Below are positions 9,201 through 16,977 of a DNA stretch of 21,774 bases, piece after piece. The stretch's first letter is position 1; every line of letters starts with the position of its first letter. The notes under the pieces were generated by a model. That model was not told the origin of the DNA and did no database searches. It was given only the letters and a program-made list of their open reading frames with translations. The position numbers and the translations under genes are program-made. This stretch comes from an uncultured Ruminococcus sp. (GTDB lineage Bacteria > Bacillota > Clostridia > Oscillospirales > Ruminococcaceae). The stretch lies in assembly GCA_900319195.1 (NCBI GenBank), contig ONNL01000128.1:1-21774 (forward strand). Direction: 5' to 3'.

Positions 9201-9454
9201 TCGCCTCTTGACTCAACGTCTCCGAGGTCTCTGCCGATTTCATCGAACTGATAAATGCTGGGATTAGCAAGTGCCTGCATGATGAATGTCGGGTCTGCTA
9301 CTGATACAGTACCGTCATTGTTTGCGTCGCCGTAAGCTGTTACTGCTGTCGGTTCAGCCGCCTGAACGATCGATGTACTGAGAGGCATTGCTGAAGCGAT
9401 CATTGCTGCGGAAGATAATCCTGCAAGCATCTTTTTGATTGATGAACTTTTCAT
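6227..9454 (-). CDS. Secreted dockerin type I protein with two Cthe_2159-type carbohydrate-binding domains
   Basis: This 1075-aa protein has an N-terminal signal peptide (KK, hydrophobic core about residues 9-30, cleavage near VQA-AEP). A type I dockerin spans about 41-107, with two calcium loops, DANNDGTVSVAD and DVESRGDGITASD, so it should plug into a cohesin on a cellulosome-type scaffold. A Thr-rich linker (about 117-131) leads to two beta-helix domains of the Cthe_2159 family (PF14262; the Clostridium thermocellum member binds polygalacturonate). The first starts near VYIHLGGNSITVDG (about 141), the second near GEYTITLNGSAIETN (about 508). Repeated strands such as SVNGGTLNITSYGDG carry many Asp/Asn/Gly turns, likely calcium sites. 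The last 200 residues are Gly-rich. No catalytic motif was recognised. AAGGAG precedes the ATG by 11 bases. It faces the VTC operon and shares its promoter motif. A role in binding acidic polysaccharide at the cell surface is inferred. Confidence 0.88.
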   Translation of the reverse strand: MKSSSIKKMLAGLSSAAMIASAMPLSTSIVQAAEPTAVTAYGDANNDGTVSVADPTFIMQALANPSIYQFDEIGRDLGDVESRGDGITASDALIIQKYLAGSVESLPYSWQDNPQVTTTTTSEPTTTTTTTPIEDPVVSTVYIHLGGNSITVDGDTAGYTSVSGSTVTISHSGSYYIDGTLSDGQINVNVADPVTDAETVKLFLNGVNITGKSAPAILVTNAENTSINLVDGTQNYLSDGETAYLDATGAESGEGVIEAKDDLTRQGGDAGTGTLEITANTQVGVSCNNDIKINGGSITVNSVLQDAIKGKTSVTVKSGTVVIDSEGDGIKSSKGNVAVEGGDISIKAGNDAIQAETTIDISGGTVVAGGDRGLTAVTNVNITGGTVVATATDNQAAGVTSANQATMLLNCIDDTSNTDLCWKKANSIVAGDVSAAFTKKYKYALISDASIKAGSTYTLKNSSTGATITHTNNTADSFYVTNSVTTFETVNPAGTGGTSQTDNTSGEYTITLNGSAIETNAAANVASVSNGVLTITQPGVFTVTGNGSGTQIVVNVDKTAYPDSVVELDLAGMSLTNTTNSPIYVASVGDEVQIVAKNGTTNTISDGTSYTNADSGQGAIYSMDDLKFKGQGTLTVNGNAADAIVGKDDVRVYNGTLVVNSVDDGIRGKDSVTIGNADDLTANGGTGDFSTLNLTVNAKTSGDGLKSTGTDSGTGIITVNGGTLNITSYGDGMQGFQGVVVNGGDIDIKTTAAQAAKTSQSGGPGSWGTTPTTDTTSDSDSAKGIKAGGTDDSGVSYTGTVTINGGNFTINSTDDCVHANGEVVLNAGKMKLTSGDDAVHSDTDLYVGGKTAGTDYTSLEVYVTACYEGFEGNNIYQNNGNIYVISSDDGYNVSGGADSSGTGNTSGGWSQGGFGGSSSASGNMYLQGGIVSVNTSMNDADGFDSNGNIVISGGYYFGNGGDSFDCGDNGNSISRTGGYGFGGLGMGGGTAYDMSTQLVFADSTGKVLATSMSGAALSYSYGDSNVKAYSGGTISGGTNISTLGQPAVYISGTISGGTEKTLGSGSSTTQPGFGR

Positions 9455-9518
9455 TTCAGATCAAACTCCTTAAAAAATTTTTTCTTCAATTGCCTAAGGT
9501 TCTTTGCTTTATGTGTTT

Positions 9519-9551
9519 ATTATAATTTTGTTTTCTTAAAATAATCTTAAA
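9519..9551 (-). promoter_or_regulatory. CiaR-box-like promoter of the dockerin gene
   Basis: On the minus strand TTTAAG-ATTAT-TTTAAG (9535-9551) is followed 10 bp later by TATAAT (9519-9524). No ordinary -35 is present; the second half-site occupies that place, which suggests activation by an OmpR-family regulator. The expected leader is about 58 nt. Confidence 0.75.
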
Positions 9552-9808
9552 GTTTACATAATTTGGCAATAATTTTTGGCATTTCCGTATATATAGCATT
9601 TTATATACTATTAAATAAACCAATTGCAAAACCGTTCTCCGACTCCGCGGAGCCTTTAAGCTTTCTTCAGAAACCTTATGATCTCATACGTAATAATACA
9701 GAAAGCACTATTTTCTGTAAAAATTTTCCAACGAAATTTTCCCGAAATACAGCCGTTTACAGTCTGTGAAATAAAAATGTACAAAAAATTCCAAAATTTA
9801 TGTTTAAT

Positions 9809-9841
9809 ATTAAGATTATTTTAAGCTTGCAAAACTATAAT
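9809..9841 (+). promoter_or_regulatory. CiaR-box-like promoter of the VTC-DUF4956 operon
   Basis: ATTAAG-ATTAT-TTTAAG (9809-9825) lies exactly 10 bp upstream of TATAAT (9836-9841). The 16-base core TTAAGATTATTTTAAG is identical to that of the divergent dockerin promoter, as is the distance to the -10. There is no ordinary -35. The transcript should start near 9848. Confidence 0.75.
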
Positions 9842-9871
9842 ATAGACAAATGATACGAAAGGAGCGTGAAT

Positions 9872-9903
9872 CTCCGAAGGAACATCTCAGTTCAGCTTCG
9901 GAG
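9872..9903 (+). promoter_or_regulatory. Leader hairpin overlapping the VTC gene ribosome binding site
   Basis: A perfect 8-bp stem pairs CTCCGAAG (9872-9879) with CTTCGGAG (9896-9903) across a 16-nt loop. The 3' arm contains four of the six bases of the GGAGGG ribosome binding site (9900-9905) used by the ATG at 9910. A second AAAGGAG (9858-9864) in front has no suitable start codon behind it. Translational control is inferred. Confidence 0.55.
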
Positions 9904-9909
9904 GGCATT

Positions 9910-10704
9910 ATGGCAATTAATACATTTGCAAGAAAGGAAATCAAATTCCTGCTCAGTATGGAACAGTATCACGGTCTCATGGAGGTGCTCCCTCAGTACA
10001 TGAACCCCGATAAGTTCTGTGTCGGCGGAAAGGAATACGGTATCTACAATATCTATTATGATACCCCCGATGATTTCCTCATCAGAGAATCACTCAGCAA
10101 GCCTTACTACAAGGAAAAGATAAGGCTTCGCAGCTACTACTCACCTGCTTCGGCTGATGATACGGTCTTTCTTGAAATTAAAAAGAAGATAGGCGGTATC
10201 GTTACAAAGAGAAGAGTTTCAATGACTCTTGCCGAATCCTTTGACTACCTCGAAAACGGCATCAAGCCGAAGTCGGAGAAGTACATTCAGCAGCAGGTTT
10301 TCAGGGAGCTCGACGCTTTCCTTGACCACTATCCTATCCAGCCGAAGCAGTACATAAGCTATCAGCGTGAGGCTTTCTTCGGCAAGGATAACAGCGATTT
10401 CCGTCTTACTTTTGACAGGAAGATAACCGAGCGCAGATACGATCTCGGTCTTGATCATGAAAGCTATGGCAACTACATCATTGATGCTGACCAGAGACTC
10501 ATGGAGGTCAAGGTCGGCGACGCGATCCCCGAATGGCTCGTGAATAAGCTCTCTGAGCTCGGCATATTCAAAACGAGCTTTTCAAAGTACGGCAGGGCTT
10601 ACCAGAATTTTATCCGCGAAAGAGTATACGGTAAGGACAGCCACATCTCGATCATAAACAATATATCCGTAGACAACAGTATATTATTGAATAGGAGTGT
10701 ATAA
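9910..10704 (+). CDS. VTC-domain (polyphosphate-polymerase-like) protein
   Basis: This 264-aa protein of the VTC family belongs to the triphosphate-tunnel fold, whose yeast member Vtc4 makes polyphosphate from ATP. Visible tunnel-type features are the opening KEIKFLL (K9, E10, K12), IYYDTPDD, the basic strand KEKIRLRSY (R72, R74), FLEIKKK (E89, K91), VTKRR (K100-R102), TFDRKITER, LMEVKVG and the C-terminal FSKYGRAY. There is no membrane segment, so it is cytosolic unless held by its partner. The ATG at 9910 has GGAGGG 5 bases upstream. An in-frame ATG at 9850 would add 20 unconserved-looking residues and would lie only about 2 nt from the predicted transcript start, so I prefer 9910. The stop is 2 bp before the DUF4956 gene. 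Activity as polyphosphate polymerase or other nucleotidyl/phosphoryl-transferase is a family inference. Confidence 0.88.
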   Translation: MAINTFARKEIKFLLSMEQYHGLMEVLPQYMNPDKFCVGGKEYGIYNIYYDTPDDFLIRESLSKPYYKEKIRLRSYYSPASADDTVFLEIKKKIGGIVTKRRVSMTLAESFDYLENGIKPKSEKYIQQQVFRELDAFLDHYPIQPKQYISYQREAFFGKDNSDFRLTFDRKITERRYDLGLDHESYGNYIIDADQRLMEVKVGDAIPEWLVNKLSELGIFKTSFSKYGRAYQNFIRERVYGKDSHISIINNISVDNSILLNRSV

Positions 10705-10706
10705 TT

Positions 10707-11459
10707 ATGTTATTTGAAAGTGATTTTTTTGGCAGCATTCTCGACCGGTCTGATTCTTCATCAGCAGCTAACATCATCAACAACGCAGCCTCATCGGCTT
10801 CGACAGCTATCAACTCAAAGCAGTTTTTCCTCTGCGTCGGCGCAGCGCTTATCATGGGCTTCCTCATCAGTATCATCTACATGATAACTCACCGCAAGGA
10901 AGGCTATTCTCAGAGCTATGTCCTCACAATGATAATGCTCCCGACAATAGTTGCCCTCATTCTCCTTCTCGTCAATACAACAGCAGGCGCTCTCAGCCTT
11001 GCAGGTGCATTCACCCTTGTACGATTCCGAAGCGTCCCGGGAGACCCGCGTGATATTGCTTACATCTTCTATGCAATGGCAACAGGTGTTGCTTGCGGCG
11101 CAGGCTATATCGGCTTCTCTATCATGTTCTTCATCATTCTCGCCGCTGTACTCATCGTACTCAACGAAGTTAATTTCGGCGGCTCAAAGAAGAGACACAT
11201 GACACTCAAGATAACTATTCCCGAGAACCTCGATTATCAGGGCGTTTTCGACCCTCTCCTCAAGAGATACACAAGCTTCTACAAGCTCAGAAGAGTAAAG
11301 ACAACCAACTTCGGTACACTTTTCGAGCTTATATACAGTGTTGACGTTTACGACGACATGGACCAGAAGAAGTTCATCGACGAGCTCAGAGCTCTCAACG
11401 GCAACATGACTATCAACCTCGTATTCTTCAGATATGACGACAAGATCTACGAGAACTAA
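10707..11459 (+). CDS. DUF4956 family membrane protein
   Basis: This 250-aa integral membrane protein has helices at about residues 40-61, 72-90, 117-135 and 137-157. A conserved-looking loop, GAFTLVRFRSVPGDPRDIAY (about 100-119), sits between them and is the hallmark of the family; it recalls the layout of MgtC-like proteins. A soluble C-terminal domain of about 85 residues (MTLKITIPENLDYQG onward) follows, probably cytosolic. The function is unknown. AGGAG stands 9 bases before the ATG, and the gene follows the VTC gene by 2 bp, so the two are surely co-translated. In other Firmicutes and Actinobacteria the same pair is found next to CotH-type kinase and secreted carbohydrate-binding genes. 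A membrane module that supplies or moves the product of the VTC enzyme is a reasonable guess, not shown. Confidence 0.88.
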   Translation: MLFESDFFGSILDRSDSSSAANIINNAASSASTAINSKQFFLCVGAALIMGFLISIIYMITHRKEGYSQSYVLTMIMLPTIVALILLLVNTTAGALSLAGAFTLVRFRSVPGDPRDIAYIFYAMATGVACGAGYIGFSIMFFIILAAVLIVLNEVNFGGSKKRHMTLKITIPENLDYQGVFDPLLKRYTSFYKLRRVKTTNFGTLFELIYSVDVYDDMDQKKFIDELRALNGNMTINLVFFRYDDKIYEN

Positions 11460-11496
11460 GATCTGATCATTGGAAATCCCTCTCACCCCTACCCTC

Positions 11497-11549
11497 ATAT
11501 ATGAAATTTGTCAGACTGTCAGATGAATGGTCTGACTAATTTCATATAT
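11497..11549 (+). other. Long intercistronic hairpin ahead of the lipoprotein gene
   Basis: Arms 11497-11516 and 11530-11549 pair over 20 bp with a single T-T mismatch around a 13-nt loop. No T-tract follows; instead the AAAGGAG of the lipoprotein gene starts 4 bases later. It could be an RNA-processing or stability element that sets different levels for the two halves of the operon, or a weak terminator. Confidence 0.65.
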
Positions 11550-11568
11550 AAACAAAGGAGAAGATATT

Positions 11569-13041
11569 ATGAAAAACATGAAAATTATGGCAATCGCACT
11601 ATCAGCAGTGCTGATCTCAGCGTCGGCTTATTCATGCGGAAGCACGAAGGCTGACAGCAAGGGAAATACAAACGATACAGCTCAGACGACCGAGGCAGCA
11701 TCAGACGGAACAGACAGCGAGGCTACGACAGCAGGCTCCGAGGATAAAAGATCCGACAGCTCCACCGACAAAAAATCGGAGACTGCAACTACCTCTTCAA
11801 AGTCCAAGAGCAGTACCGTAACAACCACCACCGCAAAGAGCGGTACAGGTCCGGCGGCTTCGGCTAAGAATACGTCCTCATCGGGCTCGGGAGCGTCCTC
11901 GTCTGGCGACAATTCGAGCTCGGGAAACAGCTCGTCAGACAGCAGCTCGGGCGGTTCATCATCGGACAGCTCCGCTTCGTCATCATCGGGTGCAGGTACA
12001 TCAAATTCATCATCGGGCTCGTCATCATCTTCCGGCACATCATCGGGCGGAGGTTCGTCGGGCGGCAGTACATCGGGCAGCAGCTCGGGCGGTTCATCAT
12101 CAAGCTCCACCACCGACGAGGAGACAGGCGAGGTCGTGACATACGACGCAAAAATCACTCTCGGCTCTGCGGCATCATTCACGGGAAACAACGTGTCCAT
12201 TGACGGCTCGAAGGTGACTATCACAGCAGGCGGAGACTACTACATAAGCGGCTCATGCTCCGAGGGACAGATATACGTTGACACGAGCGCCGAGGAAAAG
12301 GTCAAGCTCGTACTCGACGGCGTTTCGCTCTCAAATTCGAGCGAGTCCGCAATTTATGTCAACGAGGCGAAGAAGTGCGTTATCGAGACTATCAGCGGCA
12401 CTACATCGACTATCAGCGACAACGCGAGCGGAAATGCTATCGGACAAGTGATCTTCTCCAACGACACATTGAAAATAAAGGGCGACGGTACTCTCAATAT
12501 CAATTCCGCAAAGGCACACGCGATAGCCTCCGACGACGACGTGATAATCGAGGAGGGCACGCTCAATATCAGCTCGGGCAAGACGGGGATCTCCGTCCAT
12601 GATGATGTCACGATAAACGGCGGAAACAACAGTATCATGGGCTCGACAAACGGTATCAAGTCCAAGGGTACTATCAACATAAACGGCGGTACTACGGTAG
12701 TCTGCGGCGGTACCAAGGAGGAAAAGAGCTCGGTTTACTGCGCGAGCACCTTCAACTACACAGGCGGCTATCTCTTTGCGGCAGGCAACAGCGTGTCTGT
12801 CCCGACTGTCTGCTCAAATCCGTACATCGTGCTCAAGCTCTCGTCGGCAGCGGCAGGCGGCAGCAATGTCAAGCTCACCCTCGACGGCACACAGTACGCG
12901 GACTTCACTCCGCACAGCAGCTTCATATCCGTGATGATGCTCGCTCCCGAGATAAAGAGCGGCAGCAGCTTCAGCGCATCCGTAGGCGGCACGAGCACCA
13001 AGAGCTACACCGTATCTGACGGTCAGAACCTGTTCTCATGA
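11569..13041 (+). CDS. Ser-rich lipoprotein with a C-terminal Cthe_2159-type carbohydrate-binding domain
   Basis: This 490-aa protein starts with a lipoprotein signal (KNMKIMAIALSAVLISASAYSC; the lipidated Cys would be C23, in a slightly unusual AYSC box). Residues about 30-180 are a low-complexity Ser/Thr/Gly/Asp spacer that would let it cross the cell wall. From about 190 a Cthe_2159-type beta-helix follows (ITLGSAASFTGNNVSIDG, GDYYISGSCSEGQIYVD, LVLDGVSLSNSSESAIYV), clearly related to the repeats of the dockerin protein at 6227-9454 but in one copy and without a dockerin. Its codons differ from the dockerin gene, with many TCA/TCG Ser codons, so the two are not a recent duplication. AAAGGAG stands 8 bases before ATG. 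It is the third gene after VTC and DUF4956. Surface polysaccharide binding is inferred; no catalytic site is seen. Confidence 0.85.
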   Translation: MKNMKIMAIALSAVLISASAYSCGSTKADSKGNTNDTAQTTEAASDGTDSEATTAGSEDKRSDSSTDKKSETATTSSKSKSSTVTTTTAKSGTGPAASAKNTSSSGSGASSSGDNSSSGNSSSDSSSGGSSSDSSASSSSGAGTSNSSSGSSSSSGTSSGGGSSGGSTSGSSSGGSSSSSTTDEETGEVVTYDAKITLGSAASFTGNNVSIDGSKVTITAGGDYYISGSCSEGQIYVDTSAEEKVKLVLDGVSLSNSSESAIYVNEAKKCVIETISGTTSTISDNASGNAIGQVIFSNDTLKIKGDGTLNINSAKAHAIASDDDVIIEEGTLNISSGKTGISVHDDVTINGGNNSIMGSTNGIKSKGTININGGTTVVCGGTKEEKSSVYCASTFNYTGGYLFAAGNSVSVPTVCSNPYIVLKLSSAAAGGSNVKLTLDGTQYADFTPHSSFISVMMLAPEIKSGSSFSASVGGTSTKSYTVSDGQNLFS

Positions 13042-13157
13042 TTTGTACGAATCGTAAATTTGATATATATTATATCTTATTTATAAAATGTTCAGAATAA
13101 AATTATAGAAAAATCAGTAAAAGTACAGTATTTTACAGTTTTGTATATGAAAATATA

Positions 13158-13186
13158 TTGCAAAATGCTTTTGTTTGCAATATAAT
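13158..13186 (+). promoter_or_regulatory. Sigma-A promoter of the candidate structured RNA
   Basis: TTGCAA (13158-13163), a 17-bp spacer and TATAAT (13181-13186) predict a transcript start near 13193. No start codon with a ribosome binding site follows. Confidence 0.75.
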
Positions 13187-13192
13187 ATATAC

Positions 13193-13448
13193 AACAGATG
13201 AAATATTGGTATTTAATATCAAGTATCCTCCCCTCTCATGTACTTGATATTGAACACTGATCCGGTGCAGTCACAGCTGCTATAGGTTAACAGAAATAAT
13301 CAATTTCATCAGTCGGTTCCGAAAGGCTGCTGTATGAAATATGTATTCTGATTTAACATCATCTGCGATATGGTCCGCAGTGCTAATTCGACCAAAAGGT
13401 CGTCTGGACCTTGTACAATTATCCATCCCGTTTGGGATGGATTTTTTT
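13193..13448 (+). ncRNA. Candidate free-standing structured RNA of about 255 nt, family not recognised
   Basis: The segment runs from a near-consensus promoter to a strong intrinsic terminator and holds no plausible ORF. It contains several stems: a perfect 11-bp hairpin (13215-13225 with 13241-13251) with a C-rich loop TCCTCCCCTCTCATG; ATTTCAT (13303-13309) with ATGAAAT (13334-13340) enclosing a CAGTC/GGCTG stem; CTGCG/CGCAG near 13363-13380; CGACC-AAAA-GGTCG near 13389-13402, enclosed by GGTCC/GGACC. The next gene has its own promoter after the terminator, so this is more likely an independent RNA than a leader. It lacks the marks of 6S RNA, SRP RNA, tmRNA, RNase P RNA and the common riboswitches that I could check by eye. 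A regulatory small RNA is the best guess. Confidence 0.65.
13421..13448 (+). terminator. Rho-independent terminator of the structured RNA
   Basis: A perfect 9-bp stem ATCCATCCC/GGGATGGAT (13421-13429 with 13434-13442) with a GTTT loop is followed directly by a run of T (13442-13448). It is among the strongest terminators in the window. Confidence 0.92.
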
Positions 13449-13485
13449 GCGAATAAAAATTTGTAAGCAAAATTATATAATCTGC

Positions 13486-13514
13486 TTGACAAATTATTTT
13501 AAGTGTGATACAAT
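13486..13514 (+). promoter_or_regulatory. Sigma-A promoter of the RHH-clpB operon
   Basis: TTGACA (13486-13491), a 17-bp spacer and TACAAT (13509-13514) lie 30 bp before the ATG at 13544. No CIRCE element (HrcA) and no CtsR heptad repeat was seen around it. Confidence 0.82.
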
Positions 13515-13543
13515 ATATTCAGAAACATTGGAGGTGATTGCAA

Positions 13544-14185
13544 ATGAACAGAAGCGTATACAGCCTCGTGCTTATGGACGACGTTATCAGGTCCGTGGAC
13601 GAGGAGGCGTACAGACGATGGACGAGCCGCTCTAACCTCATCAACCAGATACTCGCTGAGCACTTCTCCTGTCAGACTCCCGAAATGCGAATGCAGGAGA
13701 TTTTTGAATCCGTCGGGAGCCTTGTGGACAGCGTGTTCAAGGTGCAGCAGCAGCGCTCCTCTTCCCTCATGACGCTGAGGACGGCGCTCGGCTACAAGTA
13801 CCGCCCCACGATCAATTACAAGGTGGAGCTTGAACGAAGTCCGCATGAGCATATCGGGACACTGAGAATGATGATTAGGACACAGAGCAGCAATCTCATT
13901 GAAATGTTCAATGCCTTCTTGATACGGCGGATACGCTTTGAATCAGCTCTTCTCGAATCGCGCGGTGTGCAGAGTTACTCCTGCAAGCTCACGGACGGCT
14001 GCTTCACAAGGGCACTGCTCAACAGCGGTCTCAATGAGAATGATACCGCGGAGGCGATAAGTATGTATCTCAACAACCTCAACGACTCGATACAGGCTTA
14101 TTTCTCGGGACATGAGCAGTTTACGGCACAAATAGCCGCTCTCGAAAACAAATACAAAAAAATGCTTGATAGATACATCATCTGA
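13544..14185 (+). CDS. Ribbon-helix-helix-like putative regulator upstream of clpB
   Basis: This 213-aa protein is of unknown function. The first 45 residues (NRSVYSLVLMDDVIRSVDEE, then TSRSNLINQILAEHFS) match the pattern of a ribbon-helix-helix DNA-binding domain: a short basic strand, a helix, an SRSN turn and a second helix ending in an ILAEH-type motif. The rest is mainly helical, with basic and Gln-rich segments (VQQQRSSSLMTL), a FESALLESRG stretch and a charged C-terminus. No membrane segment or enzyme motif is visible. ATG at 13544 has GGAGGTGA 9 bases upstream; a TTG two codons earlier is too close to it. The stop is 14 bp before clpB, so both share one transcript from the 13486 promoter. 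Autoregulation of a heat-shock operon is inferred from the domain and the position. Confidence in the domain is moderate. Confidence 0.8.
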   Translation: MNRSVYSLVLMDDVIRSVDEEAYRRWTSRSNLINQILAEHFSCQTPEMRMQEIFESVGSLVDSVFKVQQQRSSSLMTLRTALGYKYRPTINYKVELERSPHEHIGTLRMMIRTQSSNLIEMFNAFLIRRIRFESALLESRGVQSYSCKLTDGCFTRALLNSGLNENDTAEAISMYLNNLNDSIQAYFSGHEQFTAQIAALENKYKKMLDRYII

Positions 14186-14199
14186 ACGGAGGTAAGATC

Positions 14200-16800
<2,601 letters not shown>

Positions 16801-16822
16801 CTCAACTTCCCATAGAATCCGC

Positions 16823-16841
16823 AAAAACCACGGTTTTTATT
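16823..16841 (+). terminator. Possible weak terminator after clpB
   Basis: An AAAAAC-CAC-GGTTTTT type inverted repeat followed by AT-rich sequence lies about 25 bp after the clpB stop. The stem is short and A/T-only at its base, so this is only a weak candidate; no better hairpin exists before the HU promoter. Confidence 0.3.
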
Positions 16842-16912
16842 GATATTTTATATAAAAATGGGTGTTACAATTTGTATAATGTCGGTTGTTTTGTCATTTT
16901 TTCTCTATTTCC

Positions 16913-16941
16913 TTGACAAATCGGGCTAAAGGGTATATAAT
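16913..16941 (+). promoter_or_regulatory. Sigma-A promoter of the HU operon
   Basis: TTGACA (16913-16918), a 17-bp spacer and TATAAT (16936-16941) form a perfect consensus promoter, in keeping with a highly expressed nucleoid protein. The ATG is 36 bp after the -10. Confidence 0.87.
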
Positions 16942-16977
16942 TCAATTGTAAATTTAAATAAATGGAGGATCCCAAAA

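Larger units (their letters stand above)
9455..9909. other. Divergent regulatory spacer between the dockerin gene and the VTC operon
   Basis: This AT-rich spacer holds two oppositely facing promoters, each with a CiaR-like repeat, about 270 bp apart. Between them lie a small hairpin (9698-9704 with 9712-9718, ACAGAAA arms), the self-complementary CTCCGCGGAG near 9645-9655, and a lone TTTAAG near 9654. A TTG-initiated reading frame at 9563-9769 has no ribosome binding site and no recognisable sequence; I do not consider it a gene. Confidence 0.7.
13042..13543. other. AT-rich spacer holding an RNA gene candidate and the RHH-clpB promoter
   Basis: After the lipoprotein stop, 13042-13157 is AT-rich with only weak hairpins (GATATA-TAT-TATATC near 13062-13076; GTAAAA arms near 13119-13138); no good terminator for the operon is seen there. 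From 13158 a promoter, a structured RNA and a strong terminator follow. A separate promoter for the next gene begins at 13486. No protein-coding frame with a ribosome binding site was found. Confidence 0.7.

Noticed and set aside
9563..9769. 68-codon reading frame in the dockerin/VTC spacer
   Set aside because: It starts with TTG, has no ribosome binding site, is AT-rich noise in composition, and has no recognisable sequence.
11872..12120. Repetitive Ser-rich DNA as a CRISPR-like or tandem repeat array
   Set aside because: No regular unit or spacer pattern; it is coding low complexity (TCA/TCG/AGC and GGC codons) in frame with the lipoprotein.
11682..12224. 180-codon Asp/Glu/Pro/Val-rich frame on the minus strand
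   Set aside because: It is the antisense shadow of the Ser-rich lipoprotein linker; low-complexity Ser codons leave the opposite frame open. No ribosome binding site.
13239..13286. 15-codon ORF (MYLILNTDPVQ...) inside the structured RNA
   Set aside because: The bases before its ATG are C-rich and cannot act as a ribosome binding site, and the ATG is partly inside the first hairpin.
13193..13448. 6S RNA, SRP RNA or T-box leader identity for the structured RNA
   Set aside because: The 5' and 3' ends do not pair as in 6S RNA, the SRP GGAAGCAGC-type motif is absent, and no T-box AGGGTGGNACCGCG is present. The following gene is not an amino-acid gene.
13498..13503. TTTAAG in the spacer of the RHH-clpB promoter as a fourth CiaR-like box
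   Set aside because: There is no partner half-site 11 bp away, and the promoter has a perfect -35 of its own. The same holds for the lone TTTAAG near 9654 and CTTAAT near 6219.
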